This document shows positions 54,040-64,000 of a DNA stretch of 64,000 nt, one piece after another. Position 1 is the first letter of the stretch. Each line of letters begins with the position of its first letter. This DNA is from Cynocephalus volans (lineage: Eukaryota > Chordata > Mammalia > Dermoptera > Cynocephalidae). The notes below the pieces were generated by a model. The model did not search any database. It saw nothing but the letters and a program-made list of their open reading frames with translations, and was not told the origin of the DNA. The DNA lies in assembly GCF_027409185.1 (NCBI RefSeq), contig NC_084474.1, positions 26,937,382-27,001,381 of the forward strand. Direction: 5' to 3'. The translations under genes and the position numbers were made by a program.

Positions 54040-57000
54040 GCACAAGCTGAGAAAGGAATTACAAAGCCCGCATTAGGCTTCCACAGCCACCGGGCCCGCG
54101 CACAGACAGACACACACCCGTCAGCAAATTTCTATTCATGTAAAACGTCACTTGAGATTTGCCCTGTTTACATGTATCAGATAAAATTACCGCCCCATAG
54201 TCCTAATAAGGAGGACAAATGATTGCAGAAGTTAACAAAAGGAGACAGAAGACTTCTTGAAATTTTCTCTTGTAAATTTAAGACATTATTTGATGCTTAT
54301 CTTGCCTCTTCACAGAAAGTGACAAAAGGACAAATTAGGAACAACTAGACTGTATCTGGCACACCCTAATTATATTCAGGAGACAGAAAAATGATTGGAG
54401 TGCATGAGTATATGGAAAAGAATAAATTTTCCAAATGTTTCACTTAACTCAGTTTACCTGCTCGCAATTAAATTTACAAACGGTACAAACTGTTTTCACA
54501 CAGTGCTAGTTTGACTAAAGAATATACTGCAACTCTTAATAAGCATTTACAACCCCACATGCACTTCTATTTTTTTTCTCTGTTGCCTTTATGACTTGAA
54601 TGACTAGTAATGTGTTAAAGATTTTTTTAATTGCTTCTTTTTCTTGTATATTTATTTGCATTCCTAAATTTACTTAACAAAGGCTCTCTTATTTACATAG
54701 ATCAATCTTAAGTGCAAACCCATAGAATATACTAGCAAGTAGACAATAGCTCCACGGGGTTAAGGTATTAGAGCATAACTACCTTTCATTGTTTAAAAGA
54801 TGGGCTAAGTGCTTCGTTTTAACCTAAATAGAGACCCCACCAACACAAAGAGCCAAAGTCAGTCATGGGTCCCTGCGACAGCTTTGCGTGATTACAATGA
54901 GGCATAAAACTGAAAACCCCTAAAGGCTTTAAAAACTTGCCCTCCCATCCCCCAAAATCATCAATGTCACTCAATGCTAACCTCTTTGCAGCAACTGTGA
55001 TTATTTTAACACTTGCTAATTAGGTTTATTAGGTCTTGGTGTTTGGGCTAGGTCTTTTCTAAAGGTGCAGGAAAGAAGTCCAATCTGTAGATTATTAACT
55101 AAGTGAGTCTACATGCCATAAAGCCCATTCTGACGTTTTTATTTTTTCATAAGACATTCATCAATGAATAGATAAATAGGACCACAAAGGAAAAGTGAGG
55201 CATTTGCGTGCAATAATTTATACTTTAAAAGAATGATTAAGTGACAGATTGTATTGAATTCCAAAATCTAACATCAAATTGTTTTCTTAAACTGATGCAG
55301 CTTAAAACAGTAGTTATAAAATAAACATTTTTTAAGTCCACAGAGAGAAAGCCTGGGAAAGCATGGCATGAACTTAAGACTTAAGATTCCCAGTTAATTC
55401 TCCAGGAAATGTAGTCATTTACTCAGACTTTACCTTAGTTTCCTGATGAAAACGGGAATGCCAGTGCTAACCCAGTTATCGGGGGATGGGGACGGTAGGT
55501 TATTTCACACATATTTTTGTAGTACTCAAGTTTTGTATGATGAGCACACAGTATTATCGCCACACAAAACAAGAATTTTGAAAATCATTAAAAAATTGAC
55601 AAAATACTGACCTTCATCGTGCTTTTTGTACTTTGCTTTTTTTTTTCCATTAAAGAAAAGGCATGCAGGCAGGACGCAGGCAGTCTTCAGGGTATCTATT
55701 GGACAAGTTTGTAGTTCCTCTCTGCCTCTTACAAAATTCCTCTAAGGCACAGCTTCCCAGATACCTGATTTTTCATTTCATCCCCCCACATCTCAACCCC
55801 ACGTGTTCCAAAATGTTGTGCTAAACGGAAATATCTATTTCTGAGTTCTTTCTTGCACCGTGTACAAAGCTGAATCTGAGAGTCTCTTCTCCAGCCTCAG
55901 TGGATAAAAACTAAGTCTACAAGTCTTCTGAAAGAAGGCACAAGGAGAAGCAGCTTTGAAAACAGAACTTTGTTTTTATTACATTTTTTTCTTTAATTCT
56001 GATTGCCTTTGCTTAGTTCTTACAAGTTTAATTTATGTCTAAATTTCCTGTTTGACTATTCATTATTGTTACACAGTATTTATACTCAGATCCTTTAGAA
56101 GTATTGGAAACATAGCTCAATGTGTGCCATCACTTTAGGTGTGACTTTTTAATACTTATTTTTCTCCCTCTATAAAGAATCCAATTTTTTTCTGCCTAAA
56201 GATAAGGTCCTGAAAAGAACATTTGCCCTTTCTCTTTTGTTAAATTATTTTCTTTTGGTTAAGTTTGCACCCTTTACCCCATGAAACAATAATCAACGTT
56301 TTTGTAAATACTCTTTCCTTTCTCCCCTTGCCCACCAACCAAAGCTGTGCATTCTAATATTGCTTATAAAATGTTTATCTGTTAATGCCTGCGAGCTTAC
56401 CATAAATTCTCCTGATGATGCTGACATTCCAAGAAGCCAGACATCATAGCAAGTAGAATCACCATAATACAGTGAAACTAGGATTCCACAGATAAATTGC
56501 AATTAATGTTGGTAACCCATTTTCATTCTGCATTGTTTTTCACACACGTTATTCTGATTACACACACACAGAGGACTATGCTAGAGTAAATTAGCTCTTT
56601 GTCCTTTGCCAGAAAGAAACAGCTAAAAAGCTAAAAGGTAATGAGTTTTATTAACTCTCATAATGTCTGAAAGTAACACAGCATCCAACTATTGGATCCC
56701 TTTTTAGTCACTCCCCAAAGACCAACTTCCAGGAGCAGGGGCATCGATGTCTGATTGATTAGCAGATTGCTGCAGATGCGTGCTGCTTCCAGGCAGCAGC
56801 CTGGTTCTCCCACCGTTTCCACCATCTGTGATGAACCCACCAAAATACACACTGCACTGTAACGGATCAGCAAAATGTCTTCCCAAAGTTTGTTCAAAGC
56901 TCATTTATTTGGAATTGGAATACCTTTTACCATAGAAACTATGTTACAATAATTGCAAGGTTACCTGGCTAGGACATGGAAACTTTTGAAGTCATCCTGC

Positions 57001-57330
57001 TAATTTGCAATGAAAAAAGAATAGAAAGCAAAATGAAAGTAAGCAAAACTATAAACATAAAAGAACCACAAATTGGTTTATTTATCGATAATTCCAGTGC
57101 TTGAGAAAAGCAGATTTAATTAGAGACTTTTAGAGACTTGCTCAAGAGGTTTGGGGGCAGGCATTACTCGTTCTCTGGTAAGTTCTCTAGTTAGCATATT
57201 TAATGGAGAAGTATAGCTCACTGTTTCCTCGACACAAGGAGGGCTATTCTTATCACAGCAGTGGTGATGAGTAAGTCCCTTCGCCAGTAGAAAACTCATT
57301 TTCAGATGATGCCACGGGACTAGAATCAGC
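54040..57330. other. Repeat-free island, no gene recognised
   Basis: About 3.3 kb in which I recognise no CYN, L1, L2, MIR or LTR. It is AT-rich, with many TAAT/ATTA cores and AT-rich blocks such as TGCTAATTAGGTTTATTAGG (55013-55032). No long open frame or exon pattern was found. In a window with many insertions this may mark constrained noncoding DNA, but that is inference. Confidence 0.5.
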
Positions 57331-57334
57331 TAGT

Positions 57335-57516
57335 TCTCAGGGCAGAGTTTGCAGACCAGCAGCCTCAGCATCACCAGGGATCTGGTTAGAAATGCAAATT
57401 CTTGGGCCCTATTCCAGACTTACCAAAACGGAGACTCTAGGGGTGGGGCTGGGCAACACGTATTTCAAGGAGCCCTCCAGGGGATTATGAAGCAAGCTAA
57501 AGTTTGAGAAGGGCTG
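57335..57516 (-). mobile_element. MER5A-like hAT remnant
   Basis: GACCAGCAGCCTCAGCATCACC, GGTTAGAAATGCAAATTCTTG, GGGGTGGGGCTGGGCAAC, AAGTTTGAGAAGGGCTGG. Confidence 0.8.
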
Positions 57517-58240
57517 GATTAGATGTCTGTTTGCCAAACTATCCTGGTGATAAAAGATAACCTGGGGCCCTGATTAAAGGGAAAGATCCATTCAGTGCCA
57601 TTGCTCTGGGGCCCATATTTTAACCAGCAGCCTGGGTGCCTCATCTCCTGGGGCAAGTTTAGGAAGCCCTGGATGAGTTATCTCAAAGCCTTCTTTCCAG
57701 GTCTACTTTTCCTTTGTTGCTTGAGTTAGAACAGCATTTTGAAATAGGGAAAGAGAACAAAAAGAAGGATGAATGAGGGTTAGAGAGATTTCTCCCTCCT
57801 CCAAAATCTGCACTAGAGGACAGAGGAAGCCCAAGGCAGGTAGGGAGATGGTGTTTATATCTGTAAGGAAACCACTGCCTGCAAAAGATGAAGGAAAGAA
57901 GGGAGGCGTGGTGTCCCTGTGTGAAGAGATAAAGAAAAGATGAAAAATAGACTTTGGTTACTACCTGAAATGGCCTCCAGACAAGAAGGAGATAGGGAAA
58001 ATAGTGTAAAAGTGACCACTTACCTTAGCAGGATATTACATCAGGTGTTCATAATTTAGGAGGTTGGGTGCATGCACTGTTGTAATTCTACTGTACCTAT
58101 AGCTCTTGCATTCCATTGACATGAGATTGCTTTCCATCTTGACACTGGAAACTGTGCTACCTGGATGGGCAGGCAAAGGAGACAAGCCCTGGAGGTCCCC
58201 CTGCCTCTGCAGACAAATGCCTGAAACTATACCCCTAAAA
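57517..58240. other. Unassigned sequence
   Basis: 57520-57670 has hAT-like wording (GATAACCTGGGGCCCTGATT) but is weak. The rest is unassigned and no gene is seen. Confidence 0.4.
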
Positions 58241-58258
58241 TTTTCTTCCAACTGCTTT

Positions 58259-58392
58259 TTTTTTTTTTTTCTTTCTTTCTTTCTTTTTTTTTTTTTTTTT
58301 TTTTTTTTGGCAGCTGGTCGGTACAGGGATCCAAACCCTTGAACTTCATGTTATAACACTGTGCTCTAACCAACTGAGCTAACTTGCCAACC
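58259..58392 (-). mobile_element. CYN monomer with long T/(CTTT) tail
   Basis: About 50 bp of T and CTTT units precede GGCAGCTGGTCGGTACAGGG and an end at CTTGCCAACC. Target duplication TCTTCCAACTGCTTTT / TCTTCCAATTGCTTTT. Confidence 0.95.
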
Positions 58393-59088
58393 TCTTCCAA
58401 TTGCTTTTTAGTCTTTGATTTTTTAAAGAATGCAAAACTCAAGTCTTATTTATCTCAAGAATTGTGCTGCTGCTCCTGCAAGGTTCAGCAGCTTTTTGTA
58501 AGGAGAGGGCCTAGGGACTGTGGCTAAGTGAAAGAATGTCTATTTTTTAGGTGGCTTAAGAGAGCCCTTAGGACTGTCTTGTTTGTTTAAAATGGATAGA
58601 GAACCAGGTTAGAGGGTACGAGGATAAATAATAAATGAATGATAGCTCCAGACCACAATTAGGCCAAGGTTAATAAGTCTCAATCCCAGTGGGTAAAGCT
58701 TCTCTCTTTGGAAGAAGGCACTACAGAAATGTATCTCACTGGTGTACCTGTTGGTATATCTATCATTTTTTAAAAAAACATAAATCAAAAGGGTATAATC
58801 TCGATGAAATTCAAAAGCCTATTTGTTCAGCATTAATTGATTCATTCGAGGAAGGAAAGTGGACTCTTTTGTTCCTTCTAGGATAGTTTACCAGATTGGA
58901 TTGACAGCAGCTTTAACAATAAAATTTATTCTAATTTATATTTCATGTGGTAAGCCTGTGTAATATGTTAGTGTATCAGTGTGTATGAATTTTTCTTATC
59001 CAATTTTGTCACAAAAGAGAAATACTATTGTGAAACATTCATCCTGAACATCTCTCATCTGTCCTCATCCATAAAACTCTACAGCTGA
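58393..59088. other. Unassigned sequence
   Basis: No gene or clear repeat recognised. Confidence 0.4.
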
Positions 59089-59165
59089 GGGCTGGCTGGT
59101 TAGCTCAGCTGGTTAGAGTGCAGTATTATAGCATCAAGGTCAAGGGTTCAGATCCCCATACCAAC

Positions 59166-59200
<35 letters not shown>
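59089..59200 (+). mobile_element. CYN monomer with (CA)n tail
   Basis: GGGCTGGCTGGTTAGCTCAG to CCATACCAACCAG, then about 16 CA units (59169-59199) in place of the A tail. Target duplication AAAACTCTACAGCTGA at 59073-59088 and 59202-59217. Confidence 0.95.
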
Positions 59201-59202
<2 letters not shown>

Positions 59203-59217
59203 AAACTCTACAGCTGA

Positions 59218-59861
59218 AATGGAGTGAAAAAAACTATTTAAAAGAAGATGCTTTGACTTTATATAGATATGTCAACCTCCTCTTCACCAAGTTGGCTACA
59301 GAACAATTAGAGTAGAATACAGAAAGTAAGTTTTCCTAATCAGCAAATGTCATATTCTCATTCTGTGCAATTTATGCATAGAGATCTAAGCAGATCTTTC
59401 AGAAGTTAAAAATACAGCACAAAGTAATTGTCCCATTGTACAGATCAAGAACCCTAGAAAAACTACAAATGTGTTCAGCCATATAATAAGGGCATGAAGG
59501 ATTTTTTAAAGGCACCCTCAGGGCCTAAACTGCATAATGGTAGGTGGGCAGATCTAAAAGCATTATATGGCTTCCTTCCAATACCAATCTTCATTTCTAA
59601 AGATTTAGCTAAAATAAAAGATCTTAGCGCTGCATTTCTTAGCTAAAAATGCAATCATTTCCCATCTGGTCATTTGGCTGAGTTAAAGTACAGTGGCTTT
59701 TGGAGTCAGAAATGAAGGCCATGATAATTGTCTTTGGTTTTTTCCCAATCATTGTTCATGTTTTTAATTGACTATAGGGAAGATGACAACCAATGATCAT
59801 CAAAGCCTAGAGGTTTCGGTATTGTACAAATTTAAGAGTATACTGGATGGTTCAGAATAAA
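59218..59861. other. Unassigned sequence
   Basis: AT-rich, no gene or clear repeat. Confidence 0.4.
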
Positions 59862-60145
59862 AATAATTTTTTTAAGAATTTTTTTATTTTATATTCTCAA
59901 TATATATTGTAGTTGAGTTTCATGTCCCTTTACCTGTTCCTCTTTCCCCTCTCCCTTTCTCTTCTCCCCCGTCTCACTACATCATATCTGTTCACTTGTC
60001 TCAACAAGTTCAAGGAATTGTGATTGTTGTGTCTGAAAAAGAATTTTTATACCTTGTTATACTTTATCCTTTGGGCTCAACCCCATTATTCCTCACACCT
60101 TTCCTAAAGGCCAATATGATCCTTTACATGGTCTGTTAATATGTC
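59862..60145 (-). mobile_element. Possible L1 3' end, antisense
   Basis: A T-rich start, then a CCTCTTTCCCCTCTCCCTTTC polypyrimidine stretch like the reverse of an L1 3'UTR polypurine tract. Confidence 0.4.
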
Positions 60146-60151
60146 AACTGA

Positions 60152-60260
60152 TGGGCTAATTTTTTAGTTCGGTTGGTTGGACCTCCCCACATTGTAACAC
60201 CAAGGTCAAGAGTTCAGATCCCCATACTGGCCAGCCACCCCTCCCCCCCCCCAAAAAAAA
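60152..60260 (+). mobile_element. CYN monomer, diverged
   Basis: TTAGTTCGGTTGGTTGG, TAACACCAAGGTCAAGAG, GTTCAGATCCCCATACTGG, CCAGCCACCCC, then C and A runs. Confidence 0.85.
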
Positions 60261-60329
60261 GAAGAAGAAGGAACTCTAAAAATCTATGTTATTTTATTTA
60301 TTTATTTATTTTGATAGTTTTGCTTTGAT

Positions 60330-60398
60330 TTTTTGTGGCTGGCTGGTCCAGGGATCAAAACCTGGATGCTGGTGTTATCAGTACCATGCTCTAACCAA
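60330..60398 (-). mobile_element. CYN monomer, 5'-truncated
   Basis: TTTTTTGTGGCTGGCTGGTCC to CATGCTCTAACCAAT. (TTTA)n lies just upstream at 60290-60312. Confidence 0.85.
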
Positions 60399-60399
60399 T

Positions 60400-60714
60400 A
60401 TGTTGTTTTTATACAATGTTCTTGGGGATGCCCAGAGGTAGGAGCAGTGTGCAAAGGCCAGAGGAGGAGCTGTTTGGCTGCTTAAGGAATAGGAGGAAGC
60501 CCACTGTGACCAGAACAAAGTGAGCAACTTTGGAAGTGGCAGGGGATGAAGTCAGAGCACACAGGGCAGATGGTGTAGGTTTTGTAAAAATAGCAAAATA
60601 ATGATTTTTATACAAACAGTGGGAAAAGCTGTAATAACTGTATTAATTTGTACTAATAAGCCATTTTGTGACATAGTCTAAAATAGTAATGAAAAAATGA
60701 GAGGATATTATTTT
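60400..60714. other. Unassigned sequence
   Basis: 60430-60590 has L2-like wording (AGTGTGCAAAGGCCAGAGG) but is not conclusive. Confidence 0.4.
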
Positions 60715-61200
60715 GCACACACTCATTTATTTGAAGATTTATCGAGTCCCTGCTATGTGCTAGGCTCGATTCTAGGTACTGAAGACACTTTAGTGGACAA
60801 AATGGACAAAAATCCCTGCCCTTGTGGAGTCTACATTGTGATGGGAAGAGATAACAATAAACAAAAGTAAATTTTATAACTATGTCAAAGATGATAAGTG
60901 CTGTGGGGAAAAAGCCATTCAGGTAAGGAAGGCCAGGACAGGCTGCAGTGAAAACACGGCAATTGAGCAAATCCCTGAAGGAACCAAGAGACTGAACCAA
61001 GCAGAAATCTTGAGAATATTCCTTGGAAAGGCTCGGAGAGGGGAGCATGTCTGGCATGTGGCTGGAGCCAAATGACCAAGGTAGAGATCAGTGGGAACAG
61101 GGGACAGAGAGACACTAGAGGGTCAAATCACATACCTCACGGGCTACTAGAAGAACTTTAGATTTTACTGGGAATTGAGAAGCAATTGGAAGGGAGGGAC
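60715..61200 (-). mobile_element. L2, first part
   Basis: Antisense L2 from the 3' end: CTGCTATGTGCTAGGCTCG, AATCCCTGCCCTTGTGGAG, ATAACAATAAACAAAAG, GATGATAAGTGCTGTGGGG, GGAGCATGTCTGGCATGTGG, CTTTAGATTTTACTGGG. Continues at 61930. Confidence 0.85.
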
Positions 61201-61201
61201 T

Positions 61202-61916
61202 GACTTACAAATGAACAATGGCCAAAAAGAAAAAAATAATAAAGAAGCAAACAAACCAAAAACTGGTCAGATTGTATATAAAAATAAAACTCTGACCCAC
61301 AACCTACAGCAACCTGCCAAGGAAACCAACCCCTGATCTGCAATAAACAGTTCAGGAAGCCAGACTGCTGATTTGTTCTTGTTTGTTTTTTGGTGGTTGG
61401 CTGGTAAAAGGATCCAGCCCTTGGCCTTGGTGTTATCAGCACCATGCTGTAATCAAGTGAACTAACTGGCCAGCTCTTCAGACTGCTGTTAAGTCATATT
61501 CATAGGAAGCCAGACTGCTATCTCTAGTAACAATCCAGGAAGCTAAGCAGTAACTTCTATACCAATTGGCTCAAAATAGCCAGGAAGGACTTGATTAATA
61601 ACTGACAGCTTCTTTGATTTTCATCCCCACTTCCAACTTGGGACCAACCAGAGAAAGCCAAATATGCACCCCTAACTAATTGCAGGGGATACTTCTAGTT
61701 AGCCCTCCTACAGCTTCCCCAGGCCAATGGCTTCCATTCAGGGCATAGTTGAATGAAGCCTTCCCTGCTTTCCACTATAAAGTTTTCCCATCTTTTTCCC
61801 TGCCTTTGAGGCTCTGCCAAGCACAAGTGATGGTGGCTGGCTGTCTTGCTATAGCGAGCTCTGAATAAATAACCTACACTATTCTCACCTGGTTGGTCTT
61901 TGTCTATCTCTACAGA
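61202..61916 (+). mobile_element. Retroviral-type solo LTR inside L2
   Basis: TATA-like CACTATAAAG at about 61775 and AATAAATAA at 61864-61872, then a CTACA end near 61915. Repeated CAGGAAGCCAGACTGCT-type blocks lie in its 5' half. A CYN copy interrupts it. It splits one L2. No viral gene. Boundaries approximate. Confidence 0.65.
61385..61476 (-). mobile_element. CYN monomer SINE
   Basis: TTTTTTGGTGGTTGGCTGG to GAACTAACTGGCCAGC. CAGACTGCTG occurs on both flanks, though the LTR itself repeats that block. Confidence 0.88.
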
Positions 61917-61961
61917 AGGTTTTGACGTGATCTATCCTAGGTTTTAAAAAGATCAGTGTCA

Positions 61962-62130
61962 GGGCCGGCCCGTGGCTCACTCGGGAGAGTGCGGTGCTGA
62001 TAACACCAAGGCCCCGGGTTCGGATCCCATATACGGATGGCCGGTTCGCTCACTGGCTGAGCGTGGTGCTGACAACACCAAGTCAAGGGTTAAGATCCCC
62101 TTACCGGTCATCTTTTAAAAAAAAAAAAAA
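61962..62130 (+). mobile_element. CYN dimer SINE
   Basis: GGGCCGGCCCGTGGCTCAC, unit 2 with CTCACTGGCTGAGCG, CTTACCGGTCATCTTT, poly-A. Target duplication AAGATCAGTGTCA on both sides. The best-preserved dimer in the window. Confidence 0.97.
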
Positions 62131-62453
62131 AAGATCAGTGTCACTGTTGTATTGAGAACAGACAGTACTGGAGGGAAAGGGAAACAAGGGCAGAAAAAGG
62201 GAACCTGTTTAGGAGGCTACTGCAATGTCCACAAGAGAGATGACAGAGGTTTGCAGCCCTGTAGCAGGGATGGAGGTGGTAAGGACAGGTCCCATCCAAT
62301 GTGCAGTAAGAGACAAGGCGAGGGGCGACTCCAAGGTTTTCTCTTTCTTTGTCTGATTGTCTGCTTGTTTTTGTCTGAGCAACTGAAGATTAGAATTGAC
62401 TTAGCTGAGATGGGGAAGTCATTGGGTGGAGAGAATTGGGAAGGAATATCAGA

Positions 62454-62563
62454 ATTTTTTTTTTTTTTTTTTTGGTGACTGGCTTCTGCTGGTGTGGGAT
62501 CTGAACTCTTGACCTTGGTATAATACACCATGCTCTAATCAACTGAGCTAACCAGCCAGCCCC
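62454..62563 (-). mobile_element. CYN monomer SINE
   Basis: Poly-T, GGTGACTGGCTTCTGCTGGTG to GCTAACCAGCCAGCCCC. Confidence 0.92.
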
Positions 62564-62587
62564 CATTTTTGCACAAGTTAAATTTGA

Positions 62588-62757
62588 GGGCCAGCCCATG
62601 GCTCACTTGGGAGAGTGTGGTGCTGATAACACCAAGGCCACAAGTTCAGATCCCTATATAGGGATGGCCAGTTAGCTCACTTGGGAGAGCGTGGTGCTGA
62701 CAACACCAAGTCAAGGGTTAAATCCCCTTACTGGTCATCTTTAAAAAAAAAAAAAAA
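62588..62757 (+). mobile_element. CYN dimer SINE
   Basis: GGGCCAGCCCATGGCTCAC, unit 2 with CTCACTTGGGAGAGCG, CTTACTGGTCATCTTT, poly-A. Inverted and only about 24 bp from the monomer to its left. Confidence 0.95.
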
Positions 62758-62869
62758 TTGATACGTATGTTTGACTTCCCAGAGGAAATGTTGAGCAAGG
62801 TCTGCATTCAAGGAAGAGGTCGAAGCTGAAGATATAAATGTAAGATTTGTCCATATAAAGATAATTCTT

Positions 62870-63002
62870 TTTTTTTTTTTTAAAGATAATTCTTTGTTCA
62901 TCTTTTTTTCTTTTTTTTTGGAAGCTGGCCAGTATGAGGATCCAAACCCTTGACCTTGGTGTTACAAGGCTGTGCTCTAACCAACAGAGCTAACCAGCCA
63001 AC
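62870..63002 (-). mobile_element. CYN monomer with compound tail
   Basis: GGAAGCTGGCCAGTATGAGG to GCTAACCAGCCAACC. Target duplication CCATATAAAGATAATTCTT (62851-62869) / CCATATAAAGATAAATTCTT (63003-63022). The T-rich tail contains a third AAAGATAATTCTTT. Confidence 0.92.
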
Positions 63003-63022
63003 CCATATAAAGATAAATTCTT

Positions 63023-63348
63023 AAAATTATGAGAATGGAAGAGAATAAATCCAAGCACTAAATATTCATTTTTCTGAAATATGCTTTTTCTGTTTTTCTA
63101 ATCAGTAAACATAGATCTGTGTCATTCTTTATAACTGCCACATTGTGCATTTGGGATAGAAATATTAAATTGTCTATCCTTCACTATCAAATATGCAGTT
63201 CTTTCCAGTTTCTCACTATTACGAACACCACCACAATATATCCTTGTTGCATACATGCATGAGTATTCATCTAAGGGCAATAATACCAAGTAGAAGAATT
63301 AAATATTCTTTGAAAGTATGGGTTTAAACGGCTTTGTAACATACAGAC
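63023..63348 (-). mobile_element. Old L1 3' fragment, antisense
   Basis: CTATCAAATATGCAGTTCTTTC, AACACCACCACAATATATCC and TTCATCTAAGGGCAATAATACC resemble L1ME antisense 3'UTR. Continues at 63961-64000 (ATAATTTAACCATTTCCCTG). Confidence 0.55.
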
Positions 63349-63960
63349 TGTTATGGGTTGAATTGTATCCCCCTAAAAAGATGGGTTAAAGGCCTAACCC
63401 TCAGTAGCTCAGAATGTGAACTTATTTGGAAATAGGGTTGTTGCAGATGTAATTACTTAAGTTAGTATGAGGTCATAGTAGACTAGGGTGAGCCCCTAAT
63501 CCAATATGACTGGTGTCCTTGTAAGAAGAGGACAGAGGGGAAGACACCATGTGACAACGGAGGCAGAGATTGGAATGGCGCAGCTGCAAGCCCAGGAATG
63601 CCAAGGACAGGCAGCAATACCAGAAGCTGAGAGAAAGGCATGGGACAGATTTGTCCTTGGAAACTCAGAGAGAGCATGGTCCTAACGACATCTTAATTTT
63701 GAACTTCCATCTTCCGGAACTGTGAGAGAATAAATTTTTGTCTTTTTTTTTTTTTTTTTTTTTTTGTCTTTTTCGTGACCGGCACTCAGCCAGTGAGTGC
63801 ACCGGCCATTCCCATATAGGATCCGAACCCGCAGCGGGAGCGTTACAGCGCTCCCAGCGCCGCACTCTCCCAAGTGCGCCACGGCTCGGCCCAAATTTTT
63901 GTCATTTTAAGCCACCCAGTTTGTGGTACTTTGTTAAGGGAGCCCTAGGAAACTAATACA
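63349..63960 (+). mobile_element. MaLR-like LTR with CYN inside
   Basis: TGTTATGGGTTGAATTGTATCC start, CTTATTTGGAAATAGGG, ACTGGTGTCCTTGTAAGAAG, AATAAATTTTTGTC, GCCACCCAGTTTGTGG and an AAACTAATACA end. The 5-bp duplication CAGAC flanks it exactly (63344-63348 and 63961-63965). Confidence 0.88.
63743..63892 (-). mobile_element. CYN dimer, GC-rich variant
   Basis: On the minus strand: GGGCCGAGCCGTGGCGCAC, CGCTCCCGCTGCGGG, TTCGGATCCTATATGGG, CCGGTGCACTCACTGG, then poly-A. Target duplication AAATTTTTGTC on both sides. Confidence 0.93.
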
Positions 63961-64000
63961 CAGACATACCATAATTTAACCATTTCCCTGTTTTTGTACA

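Larger units (their letters stand above)
61930..62760 (-). mobile_element. L2, second part
   Basis: GGTTTTAAAAAGATCAGTGTC resumes the L2, then AGGAGGCTACTGCAATGTCC, GATGGAGGTGGTAAGGAC, GCGACTCCAAGGTTTTC and GCTGAGATGGGGAAGTC. Three CYN copies interrupt or border it. Confidence 0.85.

Noticed and set aside
1-64000. CRISPR array, operon, phage or bacterial defence system
   Set aside because: Repeat content, SINE tails and composition are mammalian. No regularly spaced repeats or dense gene packing are present.

Overview
This window is mammalian nuclear DNA and almost certainly comes from a colugo (flying lemur, order Dermoptera). The main evidence is about 38 copies of a short tRNA-derived SINE. 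Its monomer resembles an isoleucine tRNA, and its dimer runs from a GGCCGGCCC-type start to a CTTACCGGTCATCTTT-type end. Both match what I know of the colugo-specific CYN SINEs. The other repeats (L1, L2, L3/CR1, MIR, MaLR LTRs, Tigger and hAT remnants) are general to placental mammals. I found no exon of a cellular protein-coding gene and no functional tRNA, rRNA or CRISPR array. The window reads as intergenic or deep intronic.

Layout. 1-5190: the 5' part of a young, apparently full-length L1 on the minus strand. It has a GC-rich 5'UTR, an intact ORF1, and an ORF2 whose visible part is open except for one in-frame stop; it runs off the left edge. 5850-8720: an L2 copy interrupted by an L1 with a 5' inversion. 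A second L1 3' end carrying a Tigger-type element sits inside that L1, and two CYN SINEs are added. 9180-12300: an ERV-type LTR, two MaLR LTRs and an L1 3' end. 13020-14395: L1 and MER5 fragments, CYN copies and an AT microsatellite. 16170-18660: MIR, L3 and L2. 19970-24290: an ancient L1 split by a 2.4 kb L1 that is flanked by a direct repeat of about 170 bp. 25190-33080: MIR, L2, a foldback sequence, a solo LTR inside a MaLR LTR, old L1 and several CYN. 33100-36200: mostly unique, with two CTCF-like motifs. 36590-38345: L3/CR1. 38735-43620: L1, MIR and L2 debris plus CYN. 44040-50460: L1, MaLR LTRs, a dense CYN cluster and an ERV1-type LTR. 51200-54030: CYN, MIR and L2. 54040-57330: an island of about 3.3 kb in which I recognise no repeat. 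57335-64000: hAT remnant, an L2 split by an LTR, many CYN, and a MaLR LTR inside old L1.

The sequences work together only as an insertion history. L1 supplies the reverse transcriptase expected to mobilise CYN. CYN copies sit in nearly every older element, often with target-site duplications of 10-17 bp. The most notable items are the near-intact L1 and its antisense ORFs, the very long L1 flanking duplication, fused and GC-rich CYN variants, inverted CYN pairs, two LTRs sharing a 3' segment, and the repeat-free island. All family names are from memory of consensus sequences, without any database search.
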